53,875 bases of DNA from an uncultured Prevotella sp. (GTDB lineage Bacteria; Bacteroidota; Bacteroidia; Bacteroidales; Bacteroidaceae). Numbering within the stretch: position 1 is the stretch's first letter; each line of letters opens with the position of its first letter. The position numbers and the translations under genes were made by a program. Location of the stretch: the NCBI GenBank assembly GCA_934215545.1, contig CAKQAD010000008.1, positions 1 to 53,875 of the forward strand. Direction: 5' to 3'. Positions 27,172-38,450 of this stretch are shown one piece after another. The notes below the pieces were generated by a model. The model did not search any database, was not told where the DNA came from, and saw nothing but the letters and a program-made list of their open reading frames with translations.

Positions 27172-28554
27172 ATGGAAATCAAAGATACAAAAGCAGTATA
27201 TTTCGTGGGCGCCGGCGGCATAGGCATGAGCGCCATTGCCCGCTATTTCATACACAAAGGCGTAGTGGTGGCTGGCTACGACAAGACACCTACTGAGCTA
27301 ACACGACAACTGGAGCGCGAGGGCATGCTCCTGCACTACGAAGAAGATGTGGAACAAATACCACACGCATGCCGCGACCCAAAATCGTGCCTTGTAATCT
27401 ACACACCAGCCATACCGGCAGAACACAAGGAGCTTACCTTCTTCCGCAACGGAGGATTTACCATTGAGAAACGTGCGCAGGTGCTCGGCACACTGACACG
27501 CACACATAAAGGACTTTGCGTAGCTGGCACACACGGCAAGACAAGCACATCAACCATGTGCGCACATATCATGCACCAGAGCCATCTCGACTGCAACGCA
27601 TTCCTCGGAGGCATATCGAAAAACTATGGCACCAACTACATATTGTCGGACGAGAGCGACTATGTGGTGATAGAAGCCGACGAGTTCGACCGCTCCTTCC
27701 ATTGGCTGCGTCCATGGATGAGCGTAATCACTGCCACCGACCCTGACCACCTCGACATATACGGAACCAAAGAGGCTTATCTCGAAAGCTTCCGCCACTA
27801 TACTACACTCATACAGTCAGGTGGAGCTCTTATCATTCACAAAAACCTGGAAATGAAGCAGGCCGTACAAGAGGGAGTAAGGGTGTATGAATACAGCCGC
27901 GACGAAGGCGACTTCCACGCTGAAAACATACGCATCTGCAACGGAGAGATAACATTCGACTTCGTATCGCCAATAGAAAGAGTGGACAATGTGCAGCTCG
28001 GACAGCCAGTGCCAATCAATATCGAAAACGGCGTGGCTGCCATGGCAATGGCACAACTGTCGGGATGCAACGCCGAAGAACTGCGCTACGGCATGAAGAC
28101 ATATCATGGTGTGGACCGACGCTTCGACTTCAAGATACGCAACCAGCGACATGTGCTGCTTTCTGACTATGCACACCACCCCAAAGAAATTTATCAAAGC
28201 GCCAAGAGTTTGCGAGAGCTGTATAGCGACAGAAAGATTACAGCAATATTCCAACCTCACCTCTACACTCGCACACGCGACTTCTATAAGGATTTTGCCA
28301 AGGCACTGAGCCAGCTCGATGAGGTGATTCTAACCGAGATATATCCAGCTCGAGAGCTGCCAATAGAGGGTGTGACATCAAAACTCATCTACGACAACCT
28401 TGAAGAGGGAGTGGAGAAGAGCATCATACGCAAAGACGATGTGCTCGACATGGTAAAAGGCAGAGATTTCGATGTGCTCGTAATACTCGGAGCCGGCGAC
28501 CTCGACAACTATGTGCCACAGATAGCAAAACTCATCGAAGAGAAAGAAAAATAA
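27172..28554 (+). CDS. murC: UDP-MurNAc:L-alanine ligase MurC
   Basis: The 460-residue cytoplasmic ligase adds the first amino acid, L-alanine, to UDP-MurNAc. The N-terminal loop is FVGAGGIGMSAIARYF. The ATP site is AGTHGKTSTS with Lys123, followed by VIEADEFDRSF and the DYAHHPKEIYQS motif with its conserved His pair. The usual biosynthetic order (C before D before E) is not the gene order here. The stop is 18 bp before the ftsQ start. Confidence 0.96.
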   Translation: MEIKDTKAVYFVGAGGIGMSAIARYFIHKGVVVAGYDKTPTELTRQLEREGMLLHYEEDVEQIPHACRDPKSCLVIYTPAIPAEHKELTFFRNGGFTIEKRAQVLGTLTRTHKGLCVAGTHGKTSTSTMCAHIMHQSHLDCNAFLGGISKNYGTNYILSDESDYVVIEADEFDRSFHWLRPWMSVITATDPDHLDIYGTKEAYLESFRHYTTLIQSGGALIIHKNLEMKQAVQEGVRVYEYSRDEGDFHAENIRICNGEITFDFVSPIERVDNVQLGQPVPINIENGVAAMAMAQLSGCNAEELRYGMKTYHGVDRRFDFKIRNQRHVLLSDYAHHPKEIYQSAKSLRELYSDRKITAIFQPHLYTRTRDFYKDFAKALSQLDEVILTEIYPARELPIEGVTSKLIYDNLEEGVEKSIIRKDDVLDMVKGRDFDVLVILGAGDLDNYVPQIAKLIEEKEK

Positions 28555-28572
28555 AAACTAACACTGCAGAAC

Positions 28573-29517
28573 GTGAAGATACCATTGGGCAAAATACTCA
28601 TCATCGCCACCGACCTGGCACTCGCCGTGTATCTGCTATTGGCGTTCACCTCGTTTGACAAGAAGGGAAAAACAAAAACCATCTGCAACAAGGTGAACAT
28701 AGAAATAGCTGATAAGGCTACCAATGGGTTCATCGATGCTAACACCATTAAGCAGCGACTCACAAAAAGCGGACTCTACCCCATGGGCAAACCGCTAAAC
28801 ACAGTGAGCTGCCGACATATCGAAGAGATGCTGCGCACCAGCCCCTTCGTGCAGACGGCACAGTGCTACAAGACAAACGCCGGACACATATACATCAGCG
28901 TGACGCAACGCATGCCTATAATAAGGGTTATGTCGGACTTTGGCGACGACTACTACATCGACGACAATAACTGCATCATGCCAAGGTCGAACTATACAAG
29001 CGACCTGATTATAGCATCGGGCAACATAAGCCGATGGTATGCCGTGAACTATATATCGCCACTGGCAAAGGCTATCATGGACAACGATATGTGGCGCAAC
29101 CTGATAGAGCAGATACATCTCACACCTGCACACGGCATTGAACTGGTGCCACGAGTGGGTGACCACATTGTTTACATGGGTCGACTGCCCGATGGCAAGA
29201 CACGCAAAGAACATGTGAAAGCCATCAACGCCTTTGTAGACACTAAGATGACACGACTGCTGAAATTCTATAAATATGGACTGTCGGAGGTGGGCTGGAA
29301 CAAATACGATTATATAAACATCGAATTCGACAACCAGATAATATGCACAAAGGCGCAACGCAAATGCACCAACGTAAATTATCACACACCTGCAGCACCC
29401 GTGGCAACACAGCCACAGCCACAACAAGAGGCTGCAACACCAGCCAACAGCAACGCTAATGCTGCAAACGGCAACACCAATAGTGGCACAAAAAAGACAA
29501 ACACCCCGGCTGCCTAA
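28573..29517 (+). CDS. ftsQ: cell division protein FtsQ
   Basis: The 314-residue bitopic membrane protein links early and late divisome parts. A short cytoplasmic start is followed by a transmembrane helix at about 7-25 (ILIIATDLALAVYLLLAFT). A POTRA-like region comes next (VNIEIADKATNGFIDANTIKQRL onward), then the FtsQ beta domain (YISVTQRMPIIRVMSDFGDDYYIDDNN). It starts with GTG at 28573; no in-frame ATG lies nearby upstream. The end is low-complexity (Pro/Gln/Ala/Asn). The TAA at 29515 is followed in the same frame by 33 more sense codons of the same Lys/Ala/Thr-rich character, so the tail looks shortened (see next feature). Confidence 0.9.
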   Translation: MKIPLGKILIIATDLALAVYLLLAFTSFDKKGKTKTICNKVNIEIADKATNGFIDANTIKQRLTKSGLYPMGKPLNTVSCRHIEEMLRTSPFVQTAQCYKTNAGHIYISVTQRMPIIRVMSDFGDDYYIDDNNCIMPRSNYTSDLIIASGNISRWYAVNYISPLAKAIMDNDMWRNLIEQIHLTPAHGIELVPRVGDHIVYMGRLPDGKTRKEHVKAINAFVDTKMTRLLKFYKYGLSEVGWNKYDYINIEFDNQIICTKAQRKCTNVNYHTPAAPVATQPQPQQEAATPANSNANAANGNTNSGTKKTNTPAA

Positions 29518-29619
29518 TCAAGCTCGCCAAAGACATCCAATAATGCCAAAGGCAAGGCTCAGACAAGCAAGGACAAGACTCCTGCCACTAAGCCTGCAAC
29601 ACTAAAGGCAAAAAAGTAA
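29518..29619 (+). other. in-frame continuation of the FtsQ tail behind a stop codon
   Basis: Directly after the ftsQ TAA the same frame stays open for 33 codons. It reads SSSPKTSNNAKGKAQTSKDK and then TPATKPATLKAKK before TAA at 29617. The composition fits the low-complexity tail of FtsQ and not random intergenic DNA. Beyond that, the shifted frame continues with a Lys/Gln-rich stretch (NKAAQKGNQKKK). I read this as a former C-terminal tail cut off by a point mutation, or less likely a sequence error or stop readthrough. It is dispensable, since the globular part is intact. Confidence 0.6.
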
Positions 29620-29701
29620 ACAAGGCAGCACAAAAAGGCAACCAAAAGAAAAAACATATATAAGTAACTGTAAAACAATTAAACGAACAATAAATTAACG
29701 T

Positions 29702-31141
29702 ATGGCAAAGGAATTTATCGTAGCTATAGAGCTCGGGTCATCAAAACTGACCGGTATGGCAGGGAGAAAGAACCCCGATGGTAGCATCACAATTCTTGCT
29801 GCTGCATCAGAAGACTCAACCTCATACATACGCAAAGGAGTTGTTTACAACATCGACAAGACTGCACAAGGACTGAACAATGTCGTTAACAAACTCAAGA
29901 ATACACTCAAGACAGAGATAACGCAGGTGTACATAGGCATCGGCGGACAGAGCATACGCAGCGTAAAAAACTGCATAAGCAAAGACCTACCCGTAGACGC
30001 TATCGTGTCGCAAGACATGGTGAACGAGCTAATGGATGCCAACCGCAACACTATATACCCCGAATACGAGATACAGGATGCTATAACCGAGGAATACAAG
30101 GTGGATGCACAATATCAAACCGATCCCGTTGGCATCCAGGCACAACATATTGATGGCAACTTTCTAAATATACTGTGGCGACGCTCGTTCTATCGCAACC
30201 TCAACAAGAGCTTCGACAATGCAGGCATTGCCGTAGCAGAGATGTATCTCTCGCCACTGGTGACAGCCGACAACGTGCTCACCGAAGCCGAGAAACGTGC
30301 TGGCTGCGTGCTCGTAGACCTGGGAGCCGAAACCACAACAGTAGCTACCTACTTCCGCGACAAACTGCGCAGCATAGCAGTAATTCCACTGGGCAACAAC
30401 AATATCACTAAAGACTTGGAGTCGCTGCAGATGGAAGAGAAAGAGGCTGAGGAAATGAAGCGCAAGTATGCATCAGCATATACTGAACCCGATGCCATCG
30501 ACTCATCTATGGTTTGGTCGATTGACGGCGAGCGCACAGTCAACGCAAGCAAATTCATAGAAGTGGTAGAAGCACGTATGCTCGAGATTATAGAAAACGT
30601 GCGCAACCTCATTCCTACCGAATATGCCGACAAACTCATTGGAGGCATAGTGCTAACCGGTGGCGGCAGCAACATGCCTAACATAGAGAAGGCTGTGCGC
30701 AACGTGATAAAGGTGGAGAAAGTAAGAGTGGCAAAGTTCGTAAGCCTCAACATCAACACCAAGGAGTCGAAGCCTGAACTGAAACACGATGGCACTATGA
30801 ACACCATCCTAAGTCTCGTAGCAAAAGGCGACATGAACTGCGCCGGACGCGAGATAAACACTGGACTCTTCGACAATGAGACAATGGAAAAGATACAGAC
30901 AGCGGGACAAAATGGCAACGCAGGCGACATATCCACTGCCGTAGACGAAGCTTCACGCAAGGCAGAAGCCGAGCGCAAAGCACAGGAAGAGGAAGAGAAA
31001 CGCATACAAAAGGAAAAGGAAGAAGAAGAAGAACGCCGCAAACAAGAAGAAGAGCGCAAGAAAAACTCTAAAGTGCATAAATTCATCGGCTCATTCAAGA
31101 AGTTTATGGGAACCATCGTAGAACCAGATCCCAACGAATAA
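29702..31141 (+). CDS. ftsA: cell division protein FtsA
   Basis: The 479-residue actin-like ATPase tethers FtsZ to the membrane. The phosphate-binding start is AIELGSSKLTGMAGRK. The 1C region with the SHS2 fold is at about 80-170, and later blocks are VLVDLGAETTTVATYF and GGIVLTGGGSNMPNIEKAV. A charged helix of about 50 residues rich in Glu/Lys/Arg (AEAERKAQEEEEKRIQKEKE onward) leads to a C-terminal amphipathic helix, VHKFIGSFKKFMGTIV, the likely membrane anchor. The charged linker is longer than in E. coli FtsA. It starts 184 bp behind the ftsQ stop and lies 86 bp ahead of ftsZ. Confidence 0.95.
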   Translation: MAKEFIVAIELGSSKLTGMAGRKNPDGSITILAAASEDSTSYIRKGVVYNIDKTAQGLNNVVNKLKNTLKTEITQVYIGIGGQSIRSVKNCISKDLPVDAIVSQDMVNELMDANRNTIYPEYEIQDAITEEYKVDAQYQTDPVGIQAQHIDGNFLNILWRRSFYRNLNKSFDNAGIAVAEMYLSPLVTADNVLTEAEKRAGCVLVDLGAETTTVATYFRDKLRSIAVIPLGNNNITKDLESLQMEEKEAEEMKRKYASAYTEPDAIDSSMVWSIDGERTVNASKFIEVVEARMLEIIENVRNLIPTEYADKLIGGIVLTGGGSNMPNIEKAVRNVIKVEKVRVAKFVSLNINTKESKPELKHDGTMNTILSLVAKGDMNCAGREINTGLFDNETMEKIQTAGQNGNAGDISTAVDEASRKAEAERKAQEEEEKRIQKEKEEEEERRKQEEERKKNSKVHKFIGSFKKFMGTIVEPDPNE

Positions 31142-31227
31142 CACCCTTCACATTACACCACCGGCGGCATAGACACAAGCCACAATACGCCGGAAGCACA
31201 TCAATAATGCAATAAAAAGATAGCACC

Positions 31228-32556
31228 ATGCCAGATAATAACAACAATCCATTGGTTGACTTCTGCACCAAAGAAAGCGACAACACTATAATAAAGGTTA
31301 TAGGTGTAGGCGGTGGAGGCGGCAATGCCGTGAACCACATGTATCGCGAGGGCATTCACGACGTGTCGTTTGTGCTCTGCAACACCGATAATCAAGCCCT
31401 TAACGACTCTCCAGTTCCCGTACTCTTGCAACTTGGCACAGAGGGCCTGGGAGCCGGCAACAAACCAGCAAAGGCACGCCAAGCTGCCGAGGAGAGCATC
31501 GAAGACATCAAGAACATGCTCAACGACGGCACAAAAATGGCTTTCATCACAGCAGGAATGGGTGGTGGCACCGGCACTGGAGCGGCTCCCGTGATAGCTC
31601 GTGTGAGCAAAGAGTTGGGCATACTAACAGTGGGCATCGTAACAATTCCATTCCGCTTCGAGGGTAAACTTAAAATCTGCCAGGCTCTCGATGGTGTGGA
31701 GGAAATGGCAAAGCAAGTAGACGCTCTGCTCGTTATCAACAATGAGCGCCTGCGCGAAATATATCCAGAGCTTGGAGTGCTCGATGCCTTCGGCAAAGCC
31801 GACGACACACTGAGCGTAGCAGCAAAATCAATAGCAGAAATCATAACTAACCACGGACTTATCAACCTCGACTTCAACGATGTGAAGACGGTGTTGAAAG
31901 ATGGTGGTGTGGCAATCATGTCGACAGGTTATGGCGAGGGCGAAGGCCGAGTAAAGCAGGCTATCGATGATGCTCTCAACTCACCACTGCTCAACGACAA
32001 CGACGTGTTCAACGCTAAGAAGATATTGCTGAGCATAAACTTTAGCAAGGATAGCAACAGCGACAACAACCAGGGCCTCATGATGGAGGAAATGAACGAT
32101 GTGAACGACTTCATGGAGAAGTTTGGCAGCGACTTCGAAATCAAATGGGGTATCGGCATTGACCCTGACCTTGGCAAAAAGGTAAAGGTTACAATTCTTG
32201 CCACTGGCTTCGGTGTAGAGAATGTAGATGGCATGAATGTCCACATTCAAAAACAGACCCAGGAAGATGCAGAGCGCCAAGCACGCCGAGCAGAGGAGGA
32301 ATACATACGCGACAACAAAATAAAGCAATTCTATCCCGACAAGAACGACTCTAAGTCAAAGCGTCGCCCTGGTGTGTTCATTTTCCGCCCGGAAGACCTT
32401 GACAATGAAGAGGTGATACTGGCAGTGGAGAATACACCTACCTACAAACGCACACAGCAGATGGTGCAGGAACTGCGCCGCCGCATAAAAGAAGAGTTGG
32501 AGGTGACCCGACAGAAGGAAGAAGACAATACGCACGGCACCATATCGTTTGCATAA
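31228..32556 (+). CDS. ftsZ: cell division GTPase FtsZ
   Basis: The 442-residue tubulin homologue forms the Z-ring. The GTP-binding domain has VIGVGGGGGNAVNHM, the tubulin signature GGGTGTG at residues 112-118 and the T7-loop region (NLDFNDVKTVL) for GTP hydrolysis. The C-terminal extension after about residue 325 is charged. It carries NEEVILAVENTPTYKR and ends in HGTISFA, without the classical C-terminal peptide of E. coli. The FtsA-binding part is therefore likely to be in this lineage-specific tail (inference). It is the last division gene of the cluster. Confidence 0.97.
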   Translation: MPDNNNNPLVDFCTKESDNTIIKVIGVGGGGGNAVNHMYREGIHDVSFVLCNTDNQALNDSPVPVLLQLGTEGLGAGNKPAKARQAAEESIEDIKNMLNDGTKMAFITAGMGGGTGTGAAPVIARVSKELGILTVGIVTIPFRFEGKLKICQALDGVEEMAKQVDALLVINNERLREIYPELGVLDAFGKADDTLSVAAKSIAEIITNHGLINLDFNDVKTVLKDGGVAIMSTGYGEGEGRVKQAIDDALNSPLLNDNDVFNAKKILLSINFSKDSNSDNNQGLMMEEMNDVNDFMEKFGSDFEIKWGIGIDPDLGKKVKVTILATGFGVENVDGMNVHIQKQTQEDAERQARRAEEEYIRDNKIKQFYPDKNDSKSKRRPGVFIFRPEDLDNEEVILAVENTPTYKRTQQMVQELRRRIKEELEVTRQKEEDNTHGTISFA

Positions 32557-32595
32557 CCCTATGGTGAGGTGCACCGATAAAAACATATATACATT

Positions 32596-33045
32596 ATGAC
32601 TCTTTTTGATAAAATCAGTGAAGACATCAAGGCAGCTATGAAGGCGCGCGACAAAGTACGTCTTGAAACACTGCGAAACATCAAGAAAGTATTCTTAGAG
32701 GCAAAAACAGCTCCTGGAGCAAACGACACTCTCGACGATGCCGATGCAATGAAAATATTGCAAAAGCTCGCCAAGCAGGGACATGAAACCGCCAAGACCT
32801 ACACCGACAACAACCGCCAGGATCTTGCCGACGAGGAGTTGGCACAGGCACACATCATCGAAGAGTATCTGCCCAAACCCCTCACCGAGGCTGAGATAGA
32901 AGCTATCGTAAAGGATATCATAACCGAAACGGGCGCCCAAAGCATGAAGGATATGGGCAAGGTCATGGGTATGGCATCAAAGAAAATGGCTGGCAAAGCA
33001 GAAGGCGGTGTCATCTCTGGCATAGTAAAGCGACTGCTGGCATAA
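32596..33045 (+). CDS. GatB/YqeY-domain protein
   Basis: The 149-residue protein of the YqeY family shares a domain with the tail of the amidotransferase subunit GatB. Typical blocks are TLFDKISEDIKAAMKARDKV, LRNIKKVFLEAK, ELAQAHIIEEYLPKPLTEAE and MGKVMGMASKKMAGKAEGG. The family probably has a role connected with tRNA binding, but none is proven. It follows ftsZ by 39 bp and is the last gene before a strong terminator, so it is likely co-transcribed with the dcw cluster. Confidence 0.9.
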   Translation: MTLFDKISEDIKAAMKARDKVRLETLRNIKKVFLEAKTAPGANDTLDDADAMKILQKLAKQGHETAKTYTDNNRQDLADEELAQAHIIEEYLPKPLTEAEIEAIVKDIITETGAQSMKDMGKVMGMASKKMAGKAEGGVISGIVKRLLA

Positions 33046-33133
33046 TGCCAAATATCTGTCTGCTAAAGAGGTAAACACATTGGAGGGCGTAGCACGACAA
33101 AAGCATTACAAGTAGCGTCCTTCACCACGACAT

Positions 33134-33202
33134 AAACAAAAGAGAAACCATCCTTTAAATGCTCTATTATGATACATTTAAAGGATGGTTTCTCTTTTGT
33201 TT
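33134..33202. terminator. 28-bp perfect hairpin terminator ending the dcw transcript
   Basis: The arms 33134-33161 and 33175-33202 are exact inverted repeats with a 13-base loop. They are A-rich on the left flank and T-rich on the right, so the hairpin serves the yqeY transcript and the convergent gene at 33300. Confidence 0.8.
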
Positions 33203-33299
33203 TTACACAATCGGCAATTATGTGGCTATTCTGTCTGAGTAGCTCTATATAACAACCGATTGGAATTTATCAGCATAGATAACATCTGCAAAGTAGATG

Positions 33300-34772
33300 T
33301 TAATAGTGATTGCCCTGCATCATGCGAGCAAAGAAATCGAAGTTCTCTTCCACCACACGGCGTCCTTCTTCCTTACCTCCCGAGCAGTTGATTTGAGCAT
33401 CAGGCAGCAATCCTTTGTCATGGAGATAGCGAAGCATGTCTCCAGGCAGTCCGAACATACCACCGAAGGCATGGTTGCAAGCATACTCGGCATTATAATA
33501 TGGGTTGGCAGGGTCGGCAATAAACCGCGCCACATCCGAGAAGTAGCACACATTATTGTCAGCAGAGCGCACAAAGAGGGCAAAGTCCTCTGCCGTTGGG
33601 TCAAGTCCAAGCGAACTAAGCTCCTTCATAGGCATACCAATGCGCTCATGCAAGAATTTCTTCAAACTCTCGGTGTTCTTGAAATAGTAGAGTGGCGAAC
33701 CGTTGTTATCTTCGATGAGCGATGTGCGGTTGCCCATACACATATCGCGGCGACGCTTATGGTCGCGCTTCTCTGCATCGAAAGCCTCTGCATTGTCCAC
33801 CCACGAACTGCGGGTGCCGAGATAGAATTTGCCATCGTATTCCACAAAGAAAGTCATTGCGCTACGCATATTATAACATTGGGGTGTAATTCCCTCCAGT
33901 TGGGCGTCCTCCACGAAGAATTGCTCGCCAACAAGCGACTCCATATACAATCCCTTTTCATGCTCCGCCTTCACCACCTTATAGAATCCGAATGGCAGAT
34001 ATCTCTGTGCTTCAACAGCATCTGCTGTCTTTTCCTGTCCGTTGTGACGCAACACCATAGCAAGCCATTCCTGTGGCTTCAAAGCCAACGGCAATACGCG
34101 CGACTCATACACAGCAACACACTCAGCAACATTAATAGCAATTTCAAGCGGACATTTCATATTGCGCGAGAATGCCATAGCCTGATTCATGGTGTCATTA
34201 ACAGCATTCTCATTGCTGGTGAGATAGTTAGTGTAGCAGAACCATTTAAGCAGGTCGCGTTGCTTGTAGAATGTATCTGACATATTAGGATTGGCAAAAA
34301 AATCCTTAAGCTCCTCATTCACAGGCATACTCTCAAAATCGAGCTCCATGCGCTGCGATATAAGGCGCGCCAACCACTCTAATGCAGGTGTGTCGGGAGC
34401 GAGAATGCTCGTCATCTCCGTGCGCGAAGCAAATAACCATATCAAGAATCTTACATCCTGCATGTTAGGCTCATCGCGATAGTAGCGCTGAAGGTCGATA
34501 TCGTAGAAAGGCAGGAATTTGCCATAGAGTTGCTGCATGCGGTCGGTAAATGCTCGCCACACGCCAAGGTCGGCAATCACATCCTCATAATATAGTGTCA
34601 GCACAATGGCAAGCTCTCGTGCATTGTCGCCATCAAACCCCTCAATCTTCTGCTTAACGATTATCTTCTGTAGTTCGTTGGCAAAATTAGCATATTTGGA
34701 ATCAGTGTCGCACTTCAGATTCCAGGGGTGTCTGTTGGCAATTGCCATAGCTGGAATGTGTAATTTTTTCAT
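33300..34772 (-). CDS. uncharacterised protein, possibly DUF3843 family
   Basis: The 490-residue soluble protein has no signal peptide or membrane segment. It starts MKKLHIPAMAIANRHPWNLK and is rich in aromatic residues. I see no catalytic motif. Stretches such as NARELAIVLTLYYEDVIADLGVWRAF and VRFLIWLFASRTEM suggest a mostly helical first half. The second half (residues ~260-400) looks like a mixed alpha/beta domain. The general appearance fits the DUF3843 family of Bacteroidales, but I cannot confirm it. It stands alone between the dcw terminator and recO, 150 bp from the latter, with a very AT-rich upstream region. Confidence 0.65.
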   Translation of the reverse strand: MKKLHIPAMAIANRHPWNLKCDTDSKYANFANELQKIIVKQKIEGFDGDNARELAIVLTLYYEDVIADLGVWRAFTDRMQQLYGKFLPFYDIDLQRYYRDEPNMQDVRFLIWLFASRTEMTSILAPDTPALEWLARLISQRMELDFESMPVNEELKDFFANPNMSDTFYKQRDLLKWFCYTNYLTSNENAVNDTMNQAMAFSRNMKCPLEIAINVAECVAVYESRVLPLALKPQEWLAMVLRHNGQEKTADAVEAQRYLPFGFYKVVKAEHEKGLYMESLVGEQFFVEDAQLEGITPQCYNMRSAMTFFVEYDGKFYLGTRSSWVDNAEAFDAEKRDHKRRRDMCMGNRTSLIEDNNGSPLYYFKNTESLKKFLHERIGMPMKELSSLGLDPTAEDFALFVRSADNNVCYFSDVARFIADPANPYYNAEYACNHAFGGMFGLPGDMLRYLHDKGLLPDAQINCSGGKEEGRRVVEENFDFFARMMQGNHY

Positions 34773-34922
34773 GTTGTTATTGGGTTTATAATATGGTTTT
34801 TATAATAATGTTATTGGTTTCCGAAATGTCGTTAAGGTGATATATAGTAATTATATAGTCGCTTTAAATATGCCTATATAGTGTTATATATTATTAATAG
34901 GTATATGTCAATCATGCTATCG

Positions 34923-35645
34923 TCAGACAAACAACTGCCGCAACACACGTAGCGATTTCATCTCAGGAAATGCAGGTTGGTGCAGGCGGTAATACAGCAG
35001 AATAACATCAAGCGTACGTGCCCTCTCCTCACGCGTCATACGAAGCAGTCGCATTGTGGTATAGTTAAAACGCATAAGGAGCCGTATCTTACTCGCTTCA
35101 GCAGGCTGCAGAAAGTCAGGGTGTGTAGGCACGCTATGGATGAAACAGCCTCCTCGCATGTCAAAATAGCAACCATCAGAGCCATCGGTATTAGGATAAA
35201 ATCCTGCGAAACGCGTCAAATGCAACATATATATAATATGAAAATTAGCGAAGTCGTCCTGACAGGCGTCGAGCCATCGTACACTATTCTCAACAAACAT
35301 GTATAGAGAGGCGTCGGGTAGCTCCGAGCGTGTAGCGTAACAGGTGAATTCAGCCACAAACAGGGCAATAGACAATTTGCCTGGGTCGAAGGGTATTGAC
35401 ACGAGCGGGAACGCCACCGATGCCTCGTTGATACGCTGCATATTACGACGCTGACGATAGTCGAATTCTATATCAACGATATTGAGCGGAGTGAACAACT
35501 GCTTCGGCACTTTAGAGCGTGATGTGCGTGGAACCCGTTGCATGAACGTGAGTCGTCCATGCGACATAGTGAGCATATCCACAATCATTTGCGACTCACC
35601 ATATTTGAGAGTATTGAGCACTACTGCTCTCGTTTTTTGAAGCAT
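34923..35645 (-). CDS. recO: DNA repair protein RecO
   Basis: The 240-residue protein assists RecF/RecR in loading RecA at gaps. The N-terminal OB-fold is typical: MLQKTRAVVLNTLKYGESQM, then IVDMLTMSHGRLTFMQRVPR and LFTPLNIVDIEFDYR. The helical C-terminal half contains LSIALFVAEFTCYATRSELPD and FYPNTDGSDGCYFDMRGGCF. The last remains of the zinc-finger region carry only part of the usual cysteines, as in many Bacteroidota. It diverges from tRNA-Glu and rpsT. Confidence 0.9.
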   Translation of the reverse strand: MLQKTRAVVLNTLKYGESQMIVDMLTMSHGRLTFMQRVPRTSRSKVPKQLFTPLNIVDIEFDYRQRRNMQRINEASVAFPLVSIPFDPGKLSIALFVAEFTCYATRSELPDASLYMFVENSVRWLDACQDDFANFHIIYMLHLTRFAGFYPNTDGSDGCYFDMRGGCFIHSVPTHPDFLQPAEASKIRLLMRFNYTTMRLLRMTREERARTLDVILLYYRLHQPAFPEMKSLRVLRQLFV

Positions 35646-35673
35646 TTTAGGGCTTTTTGGGCTGTAATAATGG

Positions 35674-35681
35674 CAAAATTA
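35674..35681 (-). promoter_or_regulatory. candidate recO promoter, -7 box
   Basis: TAATTTTG on the minus strand, 28 bp before the recO ATG; no good -33 box. Confidence 0.4.
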
Positions 35682-35721
35682 ATGAAAAAAGCAGTATTTA
35701 AAGAAAAAAGAACAAAGAAAA

Positions 35722-35753
35722 TTTGGCTGAATAGAAATAAAGCCGTACCTTTG
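35722..35753 (+). promoter_or_regulatory. candidate promoter of tRNA-Glu and rpsT
   Basis: TTTG at 35722-35725 and TACCTTTG at 35746-35753 are separated by 20 bases. The tRNA begins 24 bp later. Confidence 0.65.
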
Positions 35754-35777
35754 CATCCGCAAAATTAAAGCACTAAT

Positions 35778-35852
35778 GGTCCCTTCGTCTATCGGTTAGG
35801 ACGAGAGATTTTCATTCTCTAAAGAGGAGTTCGACTCTCCTAGGGACTACCA
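35778..35852 (+). tRNA. tRNA-Glu (anticodon TTC)
   Basis: The 75-base gene folds as a complete cloverleaf: acceptor stem GGTCCCT with AGGGACT, anticodon stem agaga/tctct around loop ttttcat with anticodon TTC at 35811-35813, and TpsiC arm gagGAGTTCGACTCtc. The CCA end is encoded (35850-35852). rpsT starts 27 bp later, so the two may share a transcript. Confidence 0.97.
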
Positions 35853-35879
35853 ATAAAAATAAAAAAGAAGAATAACAAG

Positions 35880-36134
35880 ATGGCAAATCACAAATCATCA
35901 CTTAAAAGAATCCGTCAGGACAAGGCAAAGGCTTTGCACAACAGATACTATGCAAAGACCATGCGCAACGCTGTTCGTAAGCTGCGCGCTATGACTGATA
36001 AGGAGGAGGCTGTCAAGCTCTACCCCACCGTTCAGAAAATGCTGGACAAGTTGGCTAAGACCAATATCATCCACAAGAACAAGGCCGCAAACTTGAAATC
36101 AAGTCTGTGTCTGCATATCAGCAAGCTGGGATAA
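35880..36134 (+). CDS. rpsT: 30S ribosomal protein S20
   Basis: The 84-residue basic, helical protein binds 16S rRNA early in 30S assembly. It starts [20 protein letters not shown] and keeps the family pattern [20 protein letters not shown] and [14 protein letters not shown]. The length is typical. It is expressed behind tRNA-Glu and followed by a terminator. Confidence 0.96.
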   Translation: MANHKSSLKRIRQDKAKALHNRYYAKTMRNAVRKLRAMTDKEEAVKLYPTVQKMLDKLAKTNIIHKNKAANLKSSLCLHISKLG

Positions 36135-36161
36135 TTACAGCTTGGCTGACAAGCCCCATAC

Positions 36162-36192
36162 AAGCCGTACATCTAACGATGTGCGGCTTTTT
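36162..36192 (+). terminator. rpsT terminator
   Basis: Arms aagccgtacatc and gatgtgcggctt pair with one mismatch around a 4-base loop and run into a row of T, 28 bp after the rpsT stop. Confidence 0.75.
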
Positions 36193-36376
36193 GCATTTCA
36201 TATATCCCATATATACTACTTTCCTTCTCTACAAAACGAAATTTTGCAGATATCTGAATGGGAATATCGAACATCAAACAACACAACCGACCTATCCTTC
36301 ACCAGGTATTATAACCATATTCCGAGCATTATATTTTTTTGACAATAGAATAGCTTCATATTACATATGACACCCT

Positions 36377-36426
36377 TTTTTTGGCGCTATTTTATTTCTA
36401 TAAGTGCCAAAAAATTAGTAACTTTG
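36377..36426 (+). promoter_or_regulatory. gyrB promoter with an overlapping inverted repeat
   Basis: TAACTTTG at 36419-36426 is a full -7 match, 24 bp before the gyrB ATG. The region where a -33 box would be expected is covered by an inverted repeat (36377-36388 with 36403-36414, ttttttggcgct, one wobble pair, 14-base loop). No TTTG is found at the normal distance. The repeat may be an operator or a supercoiling-sensitive structure. The 200 bases before it hold no gene. Confidence 0.5.
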
Positions 36427-36441
36427 CCTACATAATATTGA

Positions 36442-38424
<1,983 letters not shown>

Positions 38425-38450
38425 AGGCAATATCATTGCATAACAACCAC

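Noticed and set aside
32557..32595. A terminator directly after ftsZ
   Set aside because: Only 39 bases without a stem separate ftsZ from the YqeY gene; the real stem is at 33134-33202.
34773..34922. AT-rich region before the DUF3843-like gene as a replication origin
   Set aside because: There are no DnaA-box clusters that I can see and no dnaA/dnaN nearby; AT-richness alone is common in spacers here.
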